A DNA stretch of 64,000 nt, taken from the NCBI GenBank assembly GCA_029248335.1, contig JAQWJM010000148.1, forward strand, positions 1-64,000, read 5' to 3'. The DNA is from UBA12014 sp029248335 (GTDB taxonomy: Bacteria; Planctomycetota; Phycisphaerae; Phycisphaerales; SM1A02). Below the pieces are notes generated by a model. The model searched no databases, had not been told where the DNA came from, and saw only the letters and a list, made by a program, of their open reading frames with translations. The position numbers and the translations under genes were made by a program. Of this stretch, positions 34,318 to 43,463 are shown piece after piece. Position 1 is the stretch's first letter, and each line of letters starts with the position of its first letter.

Positions 34318-37300
34318 ATGGCGTCTCCGCTCGTGAGCGTGATCCCGTGGGCCGTCGTGGCGTCGATGGCGTCGATGGCGATGATGTCCAGCGTGTCCGC
34401 CGCGAGCGGCGTCGGCCGTGAGGGAATCGTCCAGCAGGAGGCCGAATCGGCGCCGGCGACGATCATCGGAACCGGCTCGGACACTGATGCCGAGTTGAGG
34501 CTGCGTGTCGAGATCGAACGAGCCACCGAGGCCATCGCGGAGGCACAGGCCGCCACGACGCCGGACGAAAAGCAGATCGAGTCGCTCCAGCGGCGACTGC
34601 TTGATCTCAACGAGACGCTTGCGGCGGAAAAACGGCTCGAGACCTTCCAGGCGAAGTCACGGGACATCGATGAGGCTCGTGTCCTCGCCAAGACGCTGCT
34701 CGCGACTTCCGCCGAACCGTATGTGAACCCGGTGATTCCCCGGGACCTCGACGAGGAAGCATTCGAGGCGGGGCTTGATGCCGCGATGACGGCTTCCCGG
34801 GTCGCGGACAAGGTGCTCGAAGAGATCGACCGGGAGCAGGCGCGTCGGCGAGATCGCCGGCTGGAGATTCGGAAGGCGATTTCCGAAACCGAGACCGGGC
34901 TGCTCGAGCTCGAATCCCAGCCCGGACTCGGTTCCTCCGAGCTCGTGCTTCGACGCAAGTATCTCATCCAACTTGCGGCGCTCGAAGCCGAACGTCGGTA
35001 CAACGACGACTCGGACGATGTGGTCCGAATCGAGCTCAGGGCCCGTATCCAGATCGCCGCCCGTCTCGACCGGACGCTGGACGCGTGGGCGTCCCGGGCC
35101 TCTTCGAGGCGGATTCAGGAGGCGGAGGCGACCCGGGTCGAGGCTACCGAAGCCGCGGAGGCTCAGGCGTCGCCGATCGCTCGCGCGGCCGCGAACGAGA
35201 ACGCGCGAATGGCCCGGCGGCTGGCGATGGTGGTCTCGGAACGCGACTCGGGTCTCGCCGAGCTCGACAACCAGCACCGACTGCTCAACCGACTCAAGGC
35301 GCGGGTCGACAGTGACGATGCCAAGTTTCGCGGGCGGGTCACCCCCGAGGTCGCCCAGCTGCTTCGCAAGCGACTCTCCGAGTTTCCCGACGAGCAGGAG
35401 TTGAAGCGTCGGGTCCGCGAAGTCAAGGTGATGCTGGCGGATCTGGATCTCGACCGCGTGCTGTTGCTCGACGGCATGGATGCGTTGGCCGATCCGAATC
35501 GATTCGCCGTCGCCGAGGTGAAGGCCGCGGGGCTCGACGGACCGAACGCCGAATCGGTGGTCAAGGAGCTCGTCGAGATCTACGAGGCTCGACTCGACCG
35601 GTACGGACAACCGCTGCTGGCGGCGGTCAACGAGGAGATCGAGACGCTCGAAATGCTCGTCGACGTCGATCTGGCGCTCGCCGCGTTGAGTGGTCGATAT
35701 CGGCAGCTGGTGTTGCGCGAGACGCTCTGGATTCGTGACGTCAGGGCGTTTCAGTCTGGATTCATCGGTCGGACCTTCGCCGAGGCGGGATCGCTGTTTC
35801 GGCCATCGAGATGGACCGTCATCGTCGATGCGTTGGGCGAAGCCGTGATTCAGGATCCGTTGACGCTGCTGTTCGGCGTGGCGTTTCCCCTGGGCGTCTT
35901 CGCACTCCGGCGCCGTATCTCGAGCAGGGTCGTGCTGGCGAGCGTCCGGGTCGCTCGGGCATCCACCGATCGATTCCGGGAAACGCTGATCTGCCTTCTG
36001 CTGGCGTTCCTCCACGGGGCCGCGATCGCGATGCCGGTGCTCGTCCTTGGATCGGTCCTCTCGGACGTGAGGATCGGAAGCGATTTCGCGACCGTCGTGG
36101 GTCGGAACCTCGTCACCGCCGGCTGGTACCTGCTCTGGCTGGGAACCCTTCGTTCGATGGTGCGTCCCGACGGGCTGGCCGAGCACCACTTCGGTTGGTC
36201 GAAGGCGTCGATGAAGGCGATCCGGACGGCCACGATTCCGCTTCTGCTGACGATTCCCATCGGGTTCTTCGACCGCATGTGTGATTCCGGGGGGCTCGAC
36301 CTGCCGGACGTGGGCCGACTCTTCTACGGCCTTCTCCCCATCTGTTTCGCGGCGACGGCGTTCATCCTGCTCAATCCGGTGAAGGGCCTCTTCGTCCCAT
36401 CCATCGAGCAGAATCCGGATGGAAAGCTCGCGCAGGCACCCTGGCTTCCGGTGGCCGGCGTGATCGGCCTTCTCCTCGGGGTTGGCGTGTTCTCGGTCGC
36501 CGGTTGGTACGCCACGGTCCTGCTGCTGCAACGAGTCCTCATCCAGAGCGTCATGGCCCTGGTGGTCCTGTTGATCGCACGCGAGCTTCTGCTCCGACTG
36601 CTGACGTGTCGGCAACGGGCGCAGGAGATGATCCTCCGGCGTCAGGAGGCGAACGGCGAGGACATCACCGAGCAGGAGGGGCATCTCGAGACGCTGAGCG
36701 AGCAGACCCAGGGCGCCATCGGCTTCACGGTCTTCGTGTTGCTGGCGATCAGCCTGTGGTACCTGTGGTCACCCGTGCTGCCCGCTCTGCAGTTCGGCGA
36801 TGGCATCGTGCTCTGGAGCCGCTCGATCGAGACCCTCGTCGCCAACGACGACGGGAAGCTCGGCACGACGACGATTTCCGAGTCGATCACCCTGCGCGAT
36901 CTCGCCGCGGCCGTCTTCACCATCGGATTCGCGGTGTACGCGGCTCGGCACATCCCCTATCTCATCGGTCTGCTCCTGCTCGACCGATTCCGGGTCGGCA
37001 TCGGAAACCGATACGCCACGGTCCAGATTCTCCGGTGGGCGATCGGCATCGGCGGTCTCTCGGCCGGGTTCGCGATGCTGGGCGTGACGTGGGACAGCGT
37101 CCAGTGGCTCGCCGCCGGTTTCACGGTGGGGCTGGGATTCGGCCTGCAGGAGATCTTCGCGAACTTCATCTCCGGGATCATCATCCTCTTCGAACAGCCG
37201 GTCCGGGTCGGCGACATGGTCACGGTCGGGGGGACGACGGGCCGGATCACCACCGTCCGAATGCGTTCGACCGCGATCACCGACTGGGACAACAAGGTGC

Positions 37301-37737
37301 TGATGGTCCCGAACAAGATGCTGATCACGCAGGAGGTCATCAACTGGTCGCAGGGTGAGACCAGCATCCGGGTGGTGCTCTCGGTGGGCGTGTCCTACGG
37401 CGAGGATCCGGAACAGGTCGCGGCGATCCTGCTGGAGGCCGGACGCTCGGCCCCGCACGTCCTCGAGGATCCCGAGCCGTCGGTGAACTTCACCGGATTC
37501 GGCGACAGCTCCATGAACTTCGATCTTCGCGTGTTCATCGCCACGACCGAGTCGCTGGTCGAGACGCGAACCCGGATCAACACCGACGTGAAGCGGCGAT
37601 TCGACGAGGCGGGCGTGACGATCCCGTTCCCGCAGCGGGACATCCGGGTCACCATGATCGGCGATGCGTCCATCGAGCCCGTCGAGAAGGCCGGCGAGGG
37701 TGAACGATCCGCGTCGCCGCCGGACGCCCAGACGTGA
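34318..37737 (+). CDS. Large MscS-family mechanosensitive channel (MscK/YjeP-like)
   Basis: The 1139-residue protein has a leader sequence and then about 450 residues of periplasmic coiled coil (LRVEIERATEAIAEAQAATT, IESLQRRLLDLNETL). About ten to eleven membrane helices run from 510 to 930. The MscS core comes last: pore helix and beta domain with GLGFGLQEIFANFISGIIIL, EQPVRVGDMVTVGGTTGRI, TAITDWDNKVLMVPNKMLIT and the C-terminal alpha-beta domain. It should open under membrane tension to protect against hypo-osmotic shock. The gene overlaps the aminotransferase start by four bases (GTGA), forming a chain with the next two genes. Confidence 0.93.
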   Translation: MASPLVSVIPWAVVASMASMAMMSSVSAASGVGREGIVQQEAESAPATIIGTGSDTDAELRLRVEIERATEAIAEAQAATTPDEKQIESLQRRLLDLNETLAAEKRLETFQAKSRDIDEARVLAKTLLATSAEPYVNPVIPRDLDEEAFEAGLDAAMTASRVADKVLEEIDREQARRRDRRLEIRKAISETETGLLELESQPGLGSSELVLRRKYLIQLAALEAERRYNDDSDDVVRIELRARIQIAARLDRTLDAWASRASSRRIQEAEATRVEATEAAEAQASPIARAAANENARMARRLAMVVSERDSGLAELDNQHRLLNRLKARVDSDDAKFRGRVTPEVAQLLRKRLSEFPDEQELKRRVREVKVMLADLDLDRVLLLDGMDALADPNRFAVAEVKAAGLDGPNAESVVKELVEIYEARLDRYGQPLLAAVNEEIETLEMLVDVDLALAALSGRYRQLVLRETLWIRDVRAFQSGFIGRTFAEAGSLFRPSRWTVIVDALGEAVIQDPLTLLFGVAFPLGVFALRRRISSRVVLASVRVARASTDRFRETLICLLLAFLHGAAIAMPVLVLGSVLSDVRIGSDFATVVGRNLVTAGWYLLWLGTLRSMVRPDGLAEHHFGWSKASMKAIRTATIPLLLTIPIGFFDRMCDSGGLDLPDVGRLFYGLLPICFAATAFILLNPVKGLFVPSIEQNPDGKLAQAPWLPVAGVIGLLLGVGVFSVAGWYATVLLLQRVLIQSVMALVVLLIARELLLRLLTCRQRAQEMILRRQEANGEDITEQEGHLETLSEQTQGAIGFTVFVLLAISLWYLWSPVLPALQFGDGIVLWSRSIETLVANDDGKLGTTTISESITLRDLAAAVFTIGFAVYAARHIPYLIGLLLLDRFRVGIGNRYATVQILRWAIGIGGLSAGFAMLGVTWDSVQWLAAGFTVGLGFGLQEIFANFISGIIILFEQPVRVGDMVTVGGTTGRITTVRMRSTAITDWDNKVLMVPNKMLITQEVINWSQGETSIRVVLSVGVSYGEDPEQVAAILLEAGRSAPHVLEDPEPSVNFTGFGDSSMNFDLRVFIATTESLVETRTRINTDVKRRFDEAGVTIPFPQRDIRVTMIGDASIEPVEKAGEGERSASPPDAQT

Positions 37738-38900
37738 GCGAATCAAGCAGGATCGCAACCCGTCTCCAGCCCTTCGGCACCTCGATCTTCGCGGAGATGT
37801 CGGCCCTCGCGGCCCGGCACGACGCGATCAACCTCGGTCAGGGATTCCCGGATTTCGACGGCCCGGTTGAAGTGCTCGAGTCCGCGGCTCAAGCGGTGCG
37901 CAACGGGCCGAACCAGTATGCGCCGCTCGCCGGCCTCCCGATCCTGCGGCACGCGATCGCGGACTGGTTCGACCGGCGGTACGGACTCGCCGTGGATCCG
38001 GACCGGGAAGTGACGGTGACCACCGGGTGCACCGGTGCGATCGCCGATGCGATGCTGGGACTGTTGGAACCCGGTGACGAGGTCGTGCTGGTCGAGCCGT
38101 GGTACGACTGCTATCCGGCCGCGGTCGCGATGGCGGGGGGGCGATGCCGGTTCGTGACCCCCGTCGCACCCGCCTACCGCCTCGAGGCGGCGATGCTCGA
38201 AGCGGCGGTGACCCCGCGGACGAAGGTGCTCGTCGTGAACTCGCCGCACAACCCGACCGGGCGGGTGTTCGACGAGGCGGAGTGGGACGTCATCGAGGCG
38301 TTCTGCGTGCGTCACGACGTGATCCTGATCAGCGACGAGGTGTACGAGACGCTGACCTTCGAACGCCCGCACCGACCGGCGCTCGCCCGCCCCGGCCTCC
38401 GATCACGGGCGATCACCGCCTCGGGCATCGGGAAGTCGTTCTCGCTGACCGGCTGGAAGGTGGGCTGGACGGTGGCATCGCCCGCGTTGACCGAGGCGAT
38501 CCAGGCGGCGCACCAGTTCACGATCTTCAGCGTGGCGACGCCGCTCCAGGTCGGAGCCGCCACGGCGCTCGGTCTTCCCGACGCGTATTTCGACGAGTTC
38601 ATCGCCGACTACCGGGCACGACGCGACCAGCTCGTCGACGGGCTTCGCTCGGTGGGACTCGAACCGATCGTCCCCGAGGGAACCTACTTCACGCTGGTGG
38701 AGACCGCGCCGCTCGGCATCACCGACGATCGCGCGTTCTGCGAGCGACTGGTGCGTGAGGTCGGGGTCGCCGCGATCCCGACGTCGTCGTTCGACCATGC
38801 GGGGCGGAGCGGCCCGATCCGGTTCGCGTTCTGCAAGCAGCCGGAGGTGCTCGCCGAAGCGATCGATCGCCTCCGCGGCGTCCGGACTCTTCTCGCATGA
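37734..38900 (+). CDS. PLP-dependent class I/II aminotransferase (kynurenine/methionine aminotransferase-like)
   Basis: The 388-residue fold-type I enzyme has NLGQGFPDFDGP, NQYAPLAGLPILRHAIA, TVTTGCTGAIADA, NSPHNPTGRVF, ISDEVYETLTF and the PLP lysine in SGIGKSFSLTGWKVGW. The C-terminal Arg that binds the substrate carboxylate is in SGPIRFAFCK. This set matches the YbdL/kynurenine aminotransferase branch, which acts on methionine, glutamine or aromatic amino acids. GTG start, overlapping the channel gene; its stop overlaps the symporter start (ATGA). Confidence 0.9.
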   Translation: MSESSRIATRLQPFGTSIFAEMSALAARHDAINLGQGFPDFDGPVEVLESAAQAVRNGPNQYAPLAGLPILRHAIADWFDRRYGLAVDPDREVTVTTGCTGAIADAMLGLLEPGDEVVLVEPWYDCYPAAVAMAGGRCRFVTPVAPAYRLEAAMLEAAVTPRTKVLVVNSPHNPTGRVFDEAEWDVIEAFCVRHDVILISDEVYETLTFERPHRPALARPGLRSRAITASGIGKSFSLTGWKVGWTVASPALTEAIQAAHQFTIFSVATPLQVGAATALGLPDAYFDEFIADYRARRDQLVDGLRSVGLEPIVPEGTYFTLVETAPLGITDDRAFCERLVREVGVAAIPTSSFDHAGRSGPIRFAFCKQPEVLAEAIDRLRGVRTLLA

Positions 38901-40741
38901 CCGGTTCGGTCCTCGTCGCCGCCGACTGGGTGGTGATCGCGGGATACCTCGGGCTGGTCCTGGCCATCGGAATCTTCTTCGCGCGGCGGGGCTCCTCCAG
39001 CACCGGCGGGTACTTCCTCGCCGGGCGTTCGCTTCCCTGGTGGGTCGCGGGAACCTCGATCGTCGCCACGACCTTCTCGAGCGACACGCCGCTTCAGGTG
39101 GTCTCGCTCGTCCGCCAGGGCGGCATCGGGGAGAACTGGTGGTGGTGGTCGATGGCGGCGGGGCATGCGGCCGGCGTGTTCCTCTTCGCACCGCTGTGGC
39201 GACGCAGTTCGCTGCTCACCGACGTCGAGTTCATCACCACCCGGTACGAAGGGCGATCCGCCCGGATCCTTCGGATCGTCGAAGGAATGTGGCAGGGTCT
39301 GCTGGTCAACGGCGTGGTGCTGGCGTCGGTGACGATCGGCATGGCCACGATCGCACGGGTGATGCTGGGCATTCCCACGGATGCGGTGGTGGAGATCGCC
39401 GGACTCCGGTTCGATGCCGCGACGGGACTGGTCGCGGTGCTCGCGGTCGCGACCCTGGGCTATTCCATGCTGTCCGGACTCTACGGCGTCGCGTGGTCGG
39501 ACCTGCCGCAGTTCGTCCTGGCGATGGTGGGATCGGTGGTGCTGGCGATCGCGGTGGTGACGGATCTCGGTGGACTCGACGTGATGATCGAGCGGCTCGA
39601 CGCGACCCCGTGGTCGCCCGAGAACGCGACGGATCTCGCACCGTCCACCGCGGATGGCGCCGCGATGGCGACCGCGATCGCGTTCTTCACGTTGAACTGG
39701 TGGGCCCGGGTGCCGGGCCACGGAGCGCTCGCCCAGCGGTTGCTGGCGACGCGATCTCCGCGGGACGGGGCGCTCGCGCTCGCGTGGTTCACGATCGCCC
39801 ACTACGTCCTTCGGCCGTGGCCGTGGATCATCGTCGCCCTCGCCTCCATCGTGCTGGTGCCGACGACCTTCGACGCCGCGGAGAACGCCTGGGTCGCGTC
39901 CATCCCGGACAAGGACGCGTTCCCGTGGATGATCCGGAACCACCTCGGCCCCGGATTCCGAGGGCTGCTGGTGGTCGCCATGCTCGGGGCGTTCATGAGC
40001 ACGGTCGACACGCACGTCAACCTCTCGTCCGCCTACCTGCTCAACGACGTCCTCCGACCGATCCGGCGTCTGCTCCGGCGGGAGGCGGAACCCCCTTCGG
40101 GATCGGGGGATGCGGGCGGGGCGGGTGAGGTCTGGAAGGCGAGAGCGCTTGCCATTCCGGTGCTCGTGCTGGTGCTTCTGGTCGCGAGTGGATTCGACGA
40201 CATCATCAAGCTCTACAAGTATCTGGGGGTCATCGCCGCCGGCACCGCACCGGTCCTGATCCTGCGTTGGTACTGGTGGCGGACCACGGCCTGGAGCGAG
40301 ATCGCGGCGATGGGGACCTCGCTCGTGGTCGGAAACCTGCTGGTGCGATTCGGGCCGCTGGCGGTGCCGGCGGATGGGGCGGACGACCTCTTCGGCCCGC
40401 GGCTGCTGGCGGTCACGCTGGCTTCCGCGGCGGTCTGGATACCCGCCACCATGCTCAGTCGGCCCGCGAGCGATGCTCGACTGGTTCGGTTCCTGACCAC
40501 GGTTCAACCGGGCGGCCCGGGGTGGCGGGCCTTCGCCCGCCGAATGGACGAGCCTGATCCGCGGGGGATCCTGGTACCGATCGTCTGGGCCGGGATCGGG
40601 ACCTGCGGGATCTGGATGGCGATCGTCGGGATCGGCTGGCTGCTGCTCGGACGCCCGGTTCAGGGGCTCCTGATGGTGCTTGGGGCGGCGACCCTCGGGG
40701 TCCCGACGATCCGGGCCGCCGCGAGGCTGGGAAGCCGTTGA
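38897..40741 (+). CDS. Sodium:solute symporter (SSS family)
   Basis: The 614-residue protein has about thirteen to fourteen membrane helices. Family features are DWVVIAGYLGLVLAIGIFFA, GGYFLAGRSLPWWVAGTSIV with the SSS helix 2 pattern, TTFSSDTPLQV (sodium-site region), and the GLYGVAWSDLPQF segment. It imports an organic solute with Na+. The substrate cannot be named from sequence. Coupling to the aminotransferase gene hints at amino-acid or related uptake, but this is inference. The segment around residue 400 is a soluble loop longer than usual. Confidence 0.88.
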   Translation: MTGSVLVAADWVVIAGYLGLVLAIGIFFARRGSSSTGGYFLAGRSLPWWVAGTSIVATTFSSDTPLQVVSLVRQGGIGENWWWWSMAAGHAAGVFLFAPLWRRSSLLTDVEFITTRYEGRSARILRIVEGMWQGLLVNGVVLASVTIGMATIARVMLGIPTDAVVEIAGLRFDAATGLVAVLAVATLGYSMLSGLYGVAWSDLPQFVLAMVGSVVLAIAVVTDLGGLDVMIERLDATPWSPENATDLAPSTADGAAMATAIAFFTLNWWARVPGHGALAQRLLATRSPRDGALALAWFTIAHYVLRPWPWIIVALASIVLVPTTFDAAENAWVASIPDKDAFPWMIRNHLGPGFRGLLVVAMLGAFMSTVDTHVNLSSAYLLNDVLRPIRRLLRREAEPPSGSGDAGGAGEVWKARALAIPVLVLVLLVASGFDDIIKLYKYLGVIAAGTAPVLILRWYWWRTTAWSEIAAMGTSLVVGNLLVRFGPLAVPADGADDLFGPRLLAVTLASAAVWIPATMLSRPASDARLVRFLTTVQPGGPGWRAFARRMDEPDPRGILVPIVWAGIGTCGIWMAIVGIGWLLLGRPVQGLLMVLGAATLGVPTIRAAARLGSR

Positions 40742-40742
40742 C

Positions 40743-40770
40743 TTGATCAAACGTGGATCCCTGCTATCCT
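40743..40770 (+). promoter_or_regulatory. Promoter of rplU
   Basis: TTGATC and TATCCT are separated by 16 bases. Transcription would start near 40777, leaving a leader of about 68 bases before the GTG. This leadered promoter has a recognisable -35 box, unlike the leaderless ones in this window. Confidence 0.6.
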
Positions 40771-40844
40771 CTGCGATTCCCCTTGGGCCGCGTCGAGACG
40801 TCGCCCCGCCGAAGAAACCGTCCCCCGGGACCCGGAGCTTGACC

Positions 40845-41171
40845 GTGTACGCAATCATCGAAGACAGCGGAACCCAGATCATGGTGCGTCCCGGAGACGT
40901 CATCGAGATCGATCCCCGCACCGATGGCAGCGAACCCAAGGGCGACCTGGTGTTCGATCGGGTCCTCTCCGTCAGCAACGAGGACGGCAAGGGTGGCACG
41001 GTCGGCACCCCCTACGTCGAAGGCGCCACGGTCGCGGCGGAGATCGTCGCCGAGAAGAAGGGCGAGAAGCTCGTCTCGATTCGATACAAGCGCCGCAAGG
41101 GCATGCGTCGAAAGACGGGGCACCGTCAGCAGTACCTGACGGTCCGCATCGGCGACATCTCGGGCGGCTGA
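40845..41171 (+). CDS. rplU: 50S ribosomal protein L21 (bL21)
   Basis: The 108-residue protein begins VYAIIEDSGTQIMVRPGDV, the bL21 pattern, and keeps GTPYVEGATVAAEIV, IRYKRRKGMRRKTGHRQQYL and VRIGDI. It binds 23S rRNA and lies near L20 in the large subunit. GTG start at 40845. In most bacteria rpmA (L27) follows directly; here a terminator and an oppositely oriented gene come next, so L27 must be elsewhere. Confidence 0.95.
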   Translation: MYAIIEDSGTQIMVRPGDVIEIDPRTDGSEPKGDLVFDRVLSVSNEDGKGGTVGTPYVEGATVAAEIVAEKKGEKLVSIRYKRRKGMRRKTGHRQQYLTVRIGDISGG

Positions 41172-41225
41172 AACCCCCGCGAATCCGCAGGTGGTCCATG
41201 TGACCCGTGCGATGTACGAAACACG

Positions 41226-41263
41226 ACACCCGTCGGCCCGAGGCCGGCGGGTGTTTCTTTTCT
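41226..41263 (+). terminator. Intrinsic terminator after rplU
   Basis: ACACCCG and CGGGTGT arms (with an inner GGCC/GGCC pair) are followed by TTCTTTTCTT. It ends the rplU transcript 55 bases after the stop codon. Confidence 0.85.
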
Positions 41264-41348
41264 TCAAGTGTCGAAGCGTCAAGCGTCCCGGATGAACTTC
41301 GGCGAAGCACCCGCGACACGTCGGGCTCCTCGGGCGTCGCGATTGGAT

Positions 41349-42323
41349 TCAGACCCGGCCGATCATCCGCCGGACCGCATCCACGGATTCAGGTTCACCC
41401 GTTCGCGCGGAAAGCGTGGCGGCCTCGCAGGTGGCGAGCAGGTCGATGGTCGCGTCGGTTGACCGTCCGGGTTCGGCACCGGCTCGAATGCGAATCTGGG
41501 ATCGAATCGACTCGACGAGTTCGGTGGTGAAGTCGGCGGGTTCGGTCGAGCCTCGAGACTCCTGATCGATCAGCGTGCCATCGGGGCCGGCCCAGTCGAG
41601 CCGGCCATCGATGCACTGAAGACGTCCGCTCGCACCGAAGAGCGTGACCATCCTCGCGTGACGTCCGACCTCGGTGCCCGCCGTCACCGACGCGGCCCGT
41701 CCATCGGGGAAGCGGGCGATCGCGAGGATCCGGGTCGGCTTCGAGGAAGGGGTGCCGACCGGGCGGACCGCGGTCGCGTCGACGTGCGTGGGCGTACCGA
41801 ACCAGATCGAGAGAAGATCGAAGGCGTCGAAGAGTCGACCGATGATGGCGGTCTCCCGTTCAGGACCGGAGCACTCGATCGCCGCCGCCGACGGGGTCTC
41901 GAAGGCGGTCGCGGCATCGATCAGTCGTCGGCCGGCGGAAAGGTCTCGGAAGGTGGGTACGGGCGTCGGCAGGTGGGTCGAGTCGAGGAGTTCCGCCGAT
42001 TCCTCGACGGAGGCCGGTCGAGGCGCGAGGGTGAGCAGCGGCCGATGGGCGCGTTCCGCTTCGGCGATCATCGCGGCGAGCACGTCGGTGGGCATCACGC
42101 GGTCGGGGTCGGCGATCAGCGTGGCATCGGCGTCGGCGTTCGCGAGACTCCGAGGGTCGTCGTGATGGGCCACGCCGAGCCTGGTGGCCTCCTCGCGGAT
42201 CGTCACCGCCTCGCCACCGATCGCCGCCGGTTCGAGGCGTCCGCCGTCGAACAGCCCGCCGAGCATGCTCGTCTGCCGCTCGCCCGCCCAGATCGCCACG
42301 CGTTCCCTGTTCCCTTCCGGCAT
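41349..42323 (-). CDS. Gfo/Idh/MocA-like oxidoreductase-family protein (divergent)
   Basis: The 324-residue protein begins with a Rossmann-like half. RVAIWAGERQTSMLGGLFDG takes the place of the usual GxGxxG loop, and ANADADATLIADPDR is the strand that normally precedes the EKP motif. The C-terminal half (FDLLSIWFGTPTHVDATAV, ASVTAGTEVGRHARMVTLFG then ASGRL) fits the substrate-binding alpha/beta domain of the family. The normal Gly-rich and EKP motifs are lost, so NAD(P) binding is doubtful. The start is set by TAGCAT on the minus strand six bases upstream. Confidence 0.6.
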   Translation of the reverse strand: MPEGNRERVAIWAGERQTSMLGGLFDGGRLEPAAIGGEAVTIREEATRLGVAHHDDPRSLANADADATLIADPDRVMPTDVLAAMIAEAERAHRPLLTLAPRPASVEESAELLDSTHLPTPVPTFRDLSAGRRLIDAATAFETPSAAAIECSGPERETAIIGRLFDAFDLLSIWFGTPTHVDATAVRPVGTPSSKPTRILAIARFPDGRAASVTAGTEVGRHARMVTLFGASGRLQCIDGRLDWAGPDGTLIDQESRGSTEPADFTTELVESIRSQIRIRAGAEPGRSTDATIDLLATCEAATLSARTGEPESVDAVRRMIGRV

Positions 42324-42329
42324 GGCCCG

Positions 42330-42335
42330 ATGCTA
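42330..42335 (-). promoter_or_regulatory. -10-like TAGCAT, leaderless promoter
   Basis: On the minus strand the hexamer lies six bases before the ATG at 42323. It is about 45 bases from the rnpB promoter on the other strand, so the two are divergent. Confidence 0.5.
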
Positions 42336-42378
42336 CCGCGTGTCTCGTGCATCGGGGGGATCCCCGGAGAATCGGTGT

Positions 42379-42384
42379 TAGACT
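42379..42384 (+). promoter_or_regulatory. -10 element TAGACT of rnpB
   Basis: Six bases after this hexamer comes G42391, which is also the first base of the predicted P1 helix of RNase P RNA. That makes 42391 the likely transcription start and calibrates the spacing used by leaderless genes in this window. Confidence 0.6.
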
Positions 42385-42390
42385 TCGACC

Positions 42391-42790
42391 GGCGAACGGG
42401 CGATCGCGTCGGTCAAACGGCGAGGAAAGTCCGAGCACGAGAGGACAACGGTGGTGGGTAACACCCACCGGCCCGTGGGCTGCGGGTCAGGGAAAGTGCC
42501 ACAGAAAAGAAACCGCCGATGTGACTTCGGTCGCAGGCAAGGGTGAAAAGGTGCGGTAAGAGCGCACCGCCCGTTCCGGTGACGGACGGGGCACGGCAAA
42601 CCCCACCGCGTGCAAGCGCAAGCAGCTTCAGTCGGGGGTCGACCGGAAACGATCGACCCTCGGATCCGTGGTCCGCGGATTGAAGCGGGTGGCGTGCTGG
42701 AGGGCGTCGGCAACGACGTTCCCAGAGAAATGATCGCCGCGGCGGCCTCGATCGGGGGTCGTTCGACGGAACTCGGCTTACAGTTCGTCC
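42391..42790 (+). ncRNA. rnpB: RNase P RNA (class A)
   Basis: The RNA subunit of RNase P, which cuts the 5' leader from tRNA precursors, is seen by its conserved blocks. GAGGAAAGTCCGAGCAC is at the 5' side (CR-I), followed by GGGTAACACCCA and AAGAAACCGCC. CAGAGAAATGATCGCCGC comes next, and ACTCGGCTTACAG near the 3' end (CR-V with its partner). GGCGAAC at 42391 pairs with GTTCGTC near 42783-42789 as helix P1. Length of about 400 nt is normal. A short frame inside it is not coding. Confidence 0.95.
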
Positions 42791-42800
42791 CAGCCCGACC

Positions 42801-42835
42801 CGCTCCGGCCTTCGCATGAAGGTCGGAGCGTTTCT
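42801..42835 (+). terminator. Intrinsic terminator after rnpB
   Basis: The CGCTCCGGCCTT and AAGGTCGGAGCG arms with a short CGCATG loop are followed by TTTCTTG. Position is 10 bases after the RNA 3' end. Confidence 0.85.
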
Positions 42836-42839
42836 TGTT

Positions 42840-43463
42840 CCGTGCCTCGATGTTTTCGGGATTATTCGTGTCTTAGGCCCGATTTGGTCGAACCTTCGGG
42901 ACGAGCTGTTCGTAAACAATGGTTTGTCGATGATTTATGTCAACATCTTGTGGTTTGGTGAATGGAATTCCACTACCGGCTGTTTTCTGAAATGAATCGG
43001 AACGTCCTTGCCTTTGAGGGCGTGCTCGCGACAATAGCAACAGCGAATCAGACAGCGGTTCGCAGACAACGGGGTGGCTTCTGAACGATTCGGCCGTTTC
43101 GGTCGGGTTCAGTCTCAAAGGCCGCCTTGAAGAGAAGAGACGTAGTTTGAGTGCGTTTTCGTTCCGCCACCAGGGGTGCAGGCGGATCAGGCTCGAGTCG
43201 TTCGAGGAGGCTATCCATCGGCCGATTCGGAGGGCGGGAGTCGGAATCGGGTCGCTGAGGATCGCTGGTCACACGAGACCAGGGCCACGGCGGCGGAGGG
43301 TCGAGCGGGGAAGTGCCCGACTCGAAGCGTGGTCATCGAGCAAGCGACACGGATTGTTCCGCACGCTCGCTGACCGAGTTGAAGCCGAGGGCGTGTGGAT
43401 CACGTCCGAGGCACGACCGGTGAAACAAGGCTCGACAGAAGAGCCGGGAAGGACCCATCACCC
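42840..43463. other. Intergenic, AT-richer than the rest
   Basis: About 620 bases between rnpB and the next gene. The part from about 42840 to 43030 is clearly lower in GC than the rest of the window and reads poorly in all frames. The remainder is GC-rich with no convincing ORF. No RNA gene, repeat or transposon end was recognised. It probably holds the promoter and a long leader of the next gene. Confidence 0.4.

Noticed and set aside
34657..36684. A 675-codon minus-strand frame inside the MscS gene
   Set aside because: Arg/Gln/His-rich shadow of a clearly recognised channel gene.
42610..42819. Short ORF inside the rnpB region
   Set aside because: The sequence is RNase P RNA with all conserved blocks; the frame is accidental.
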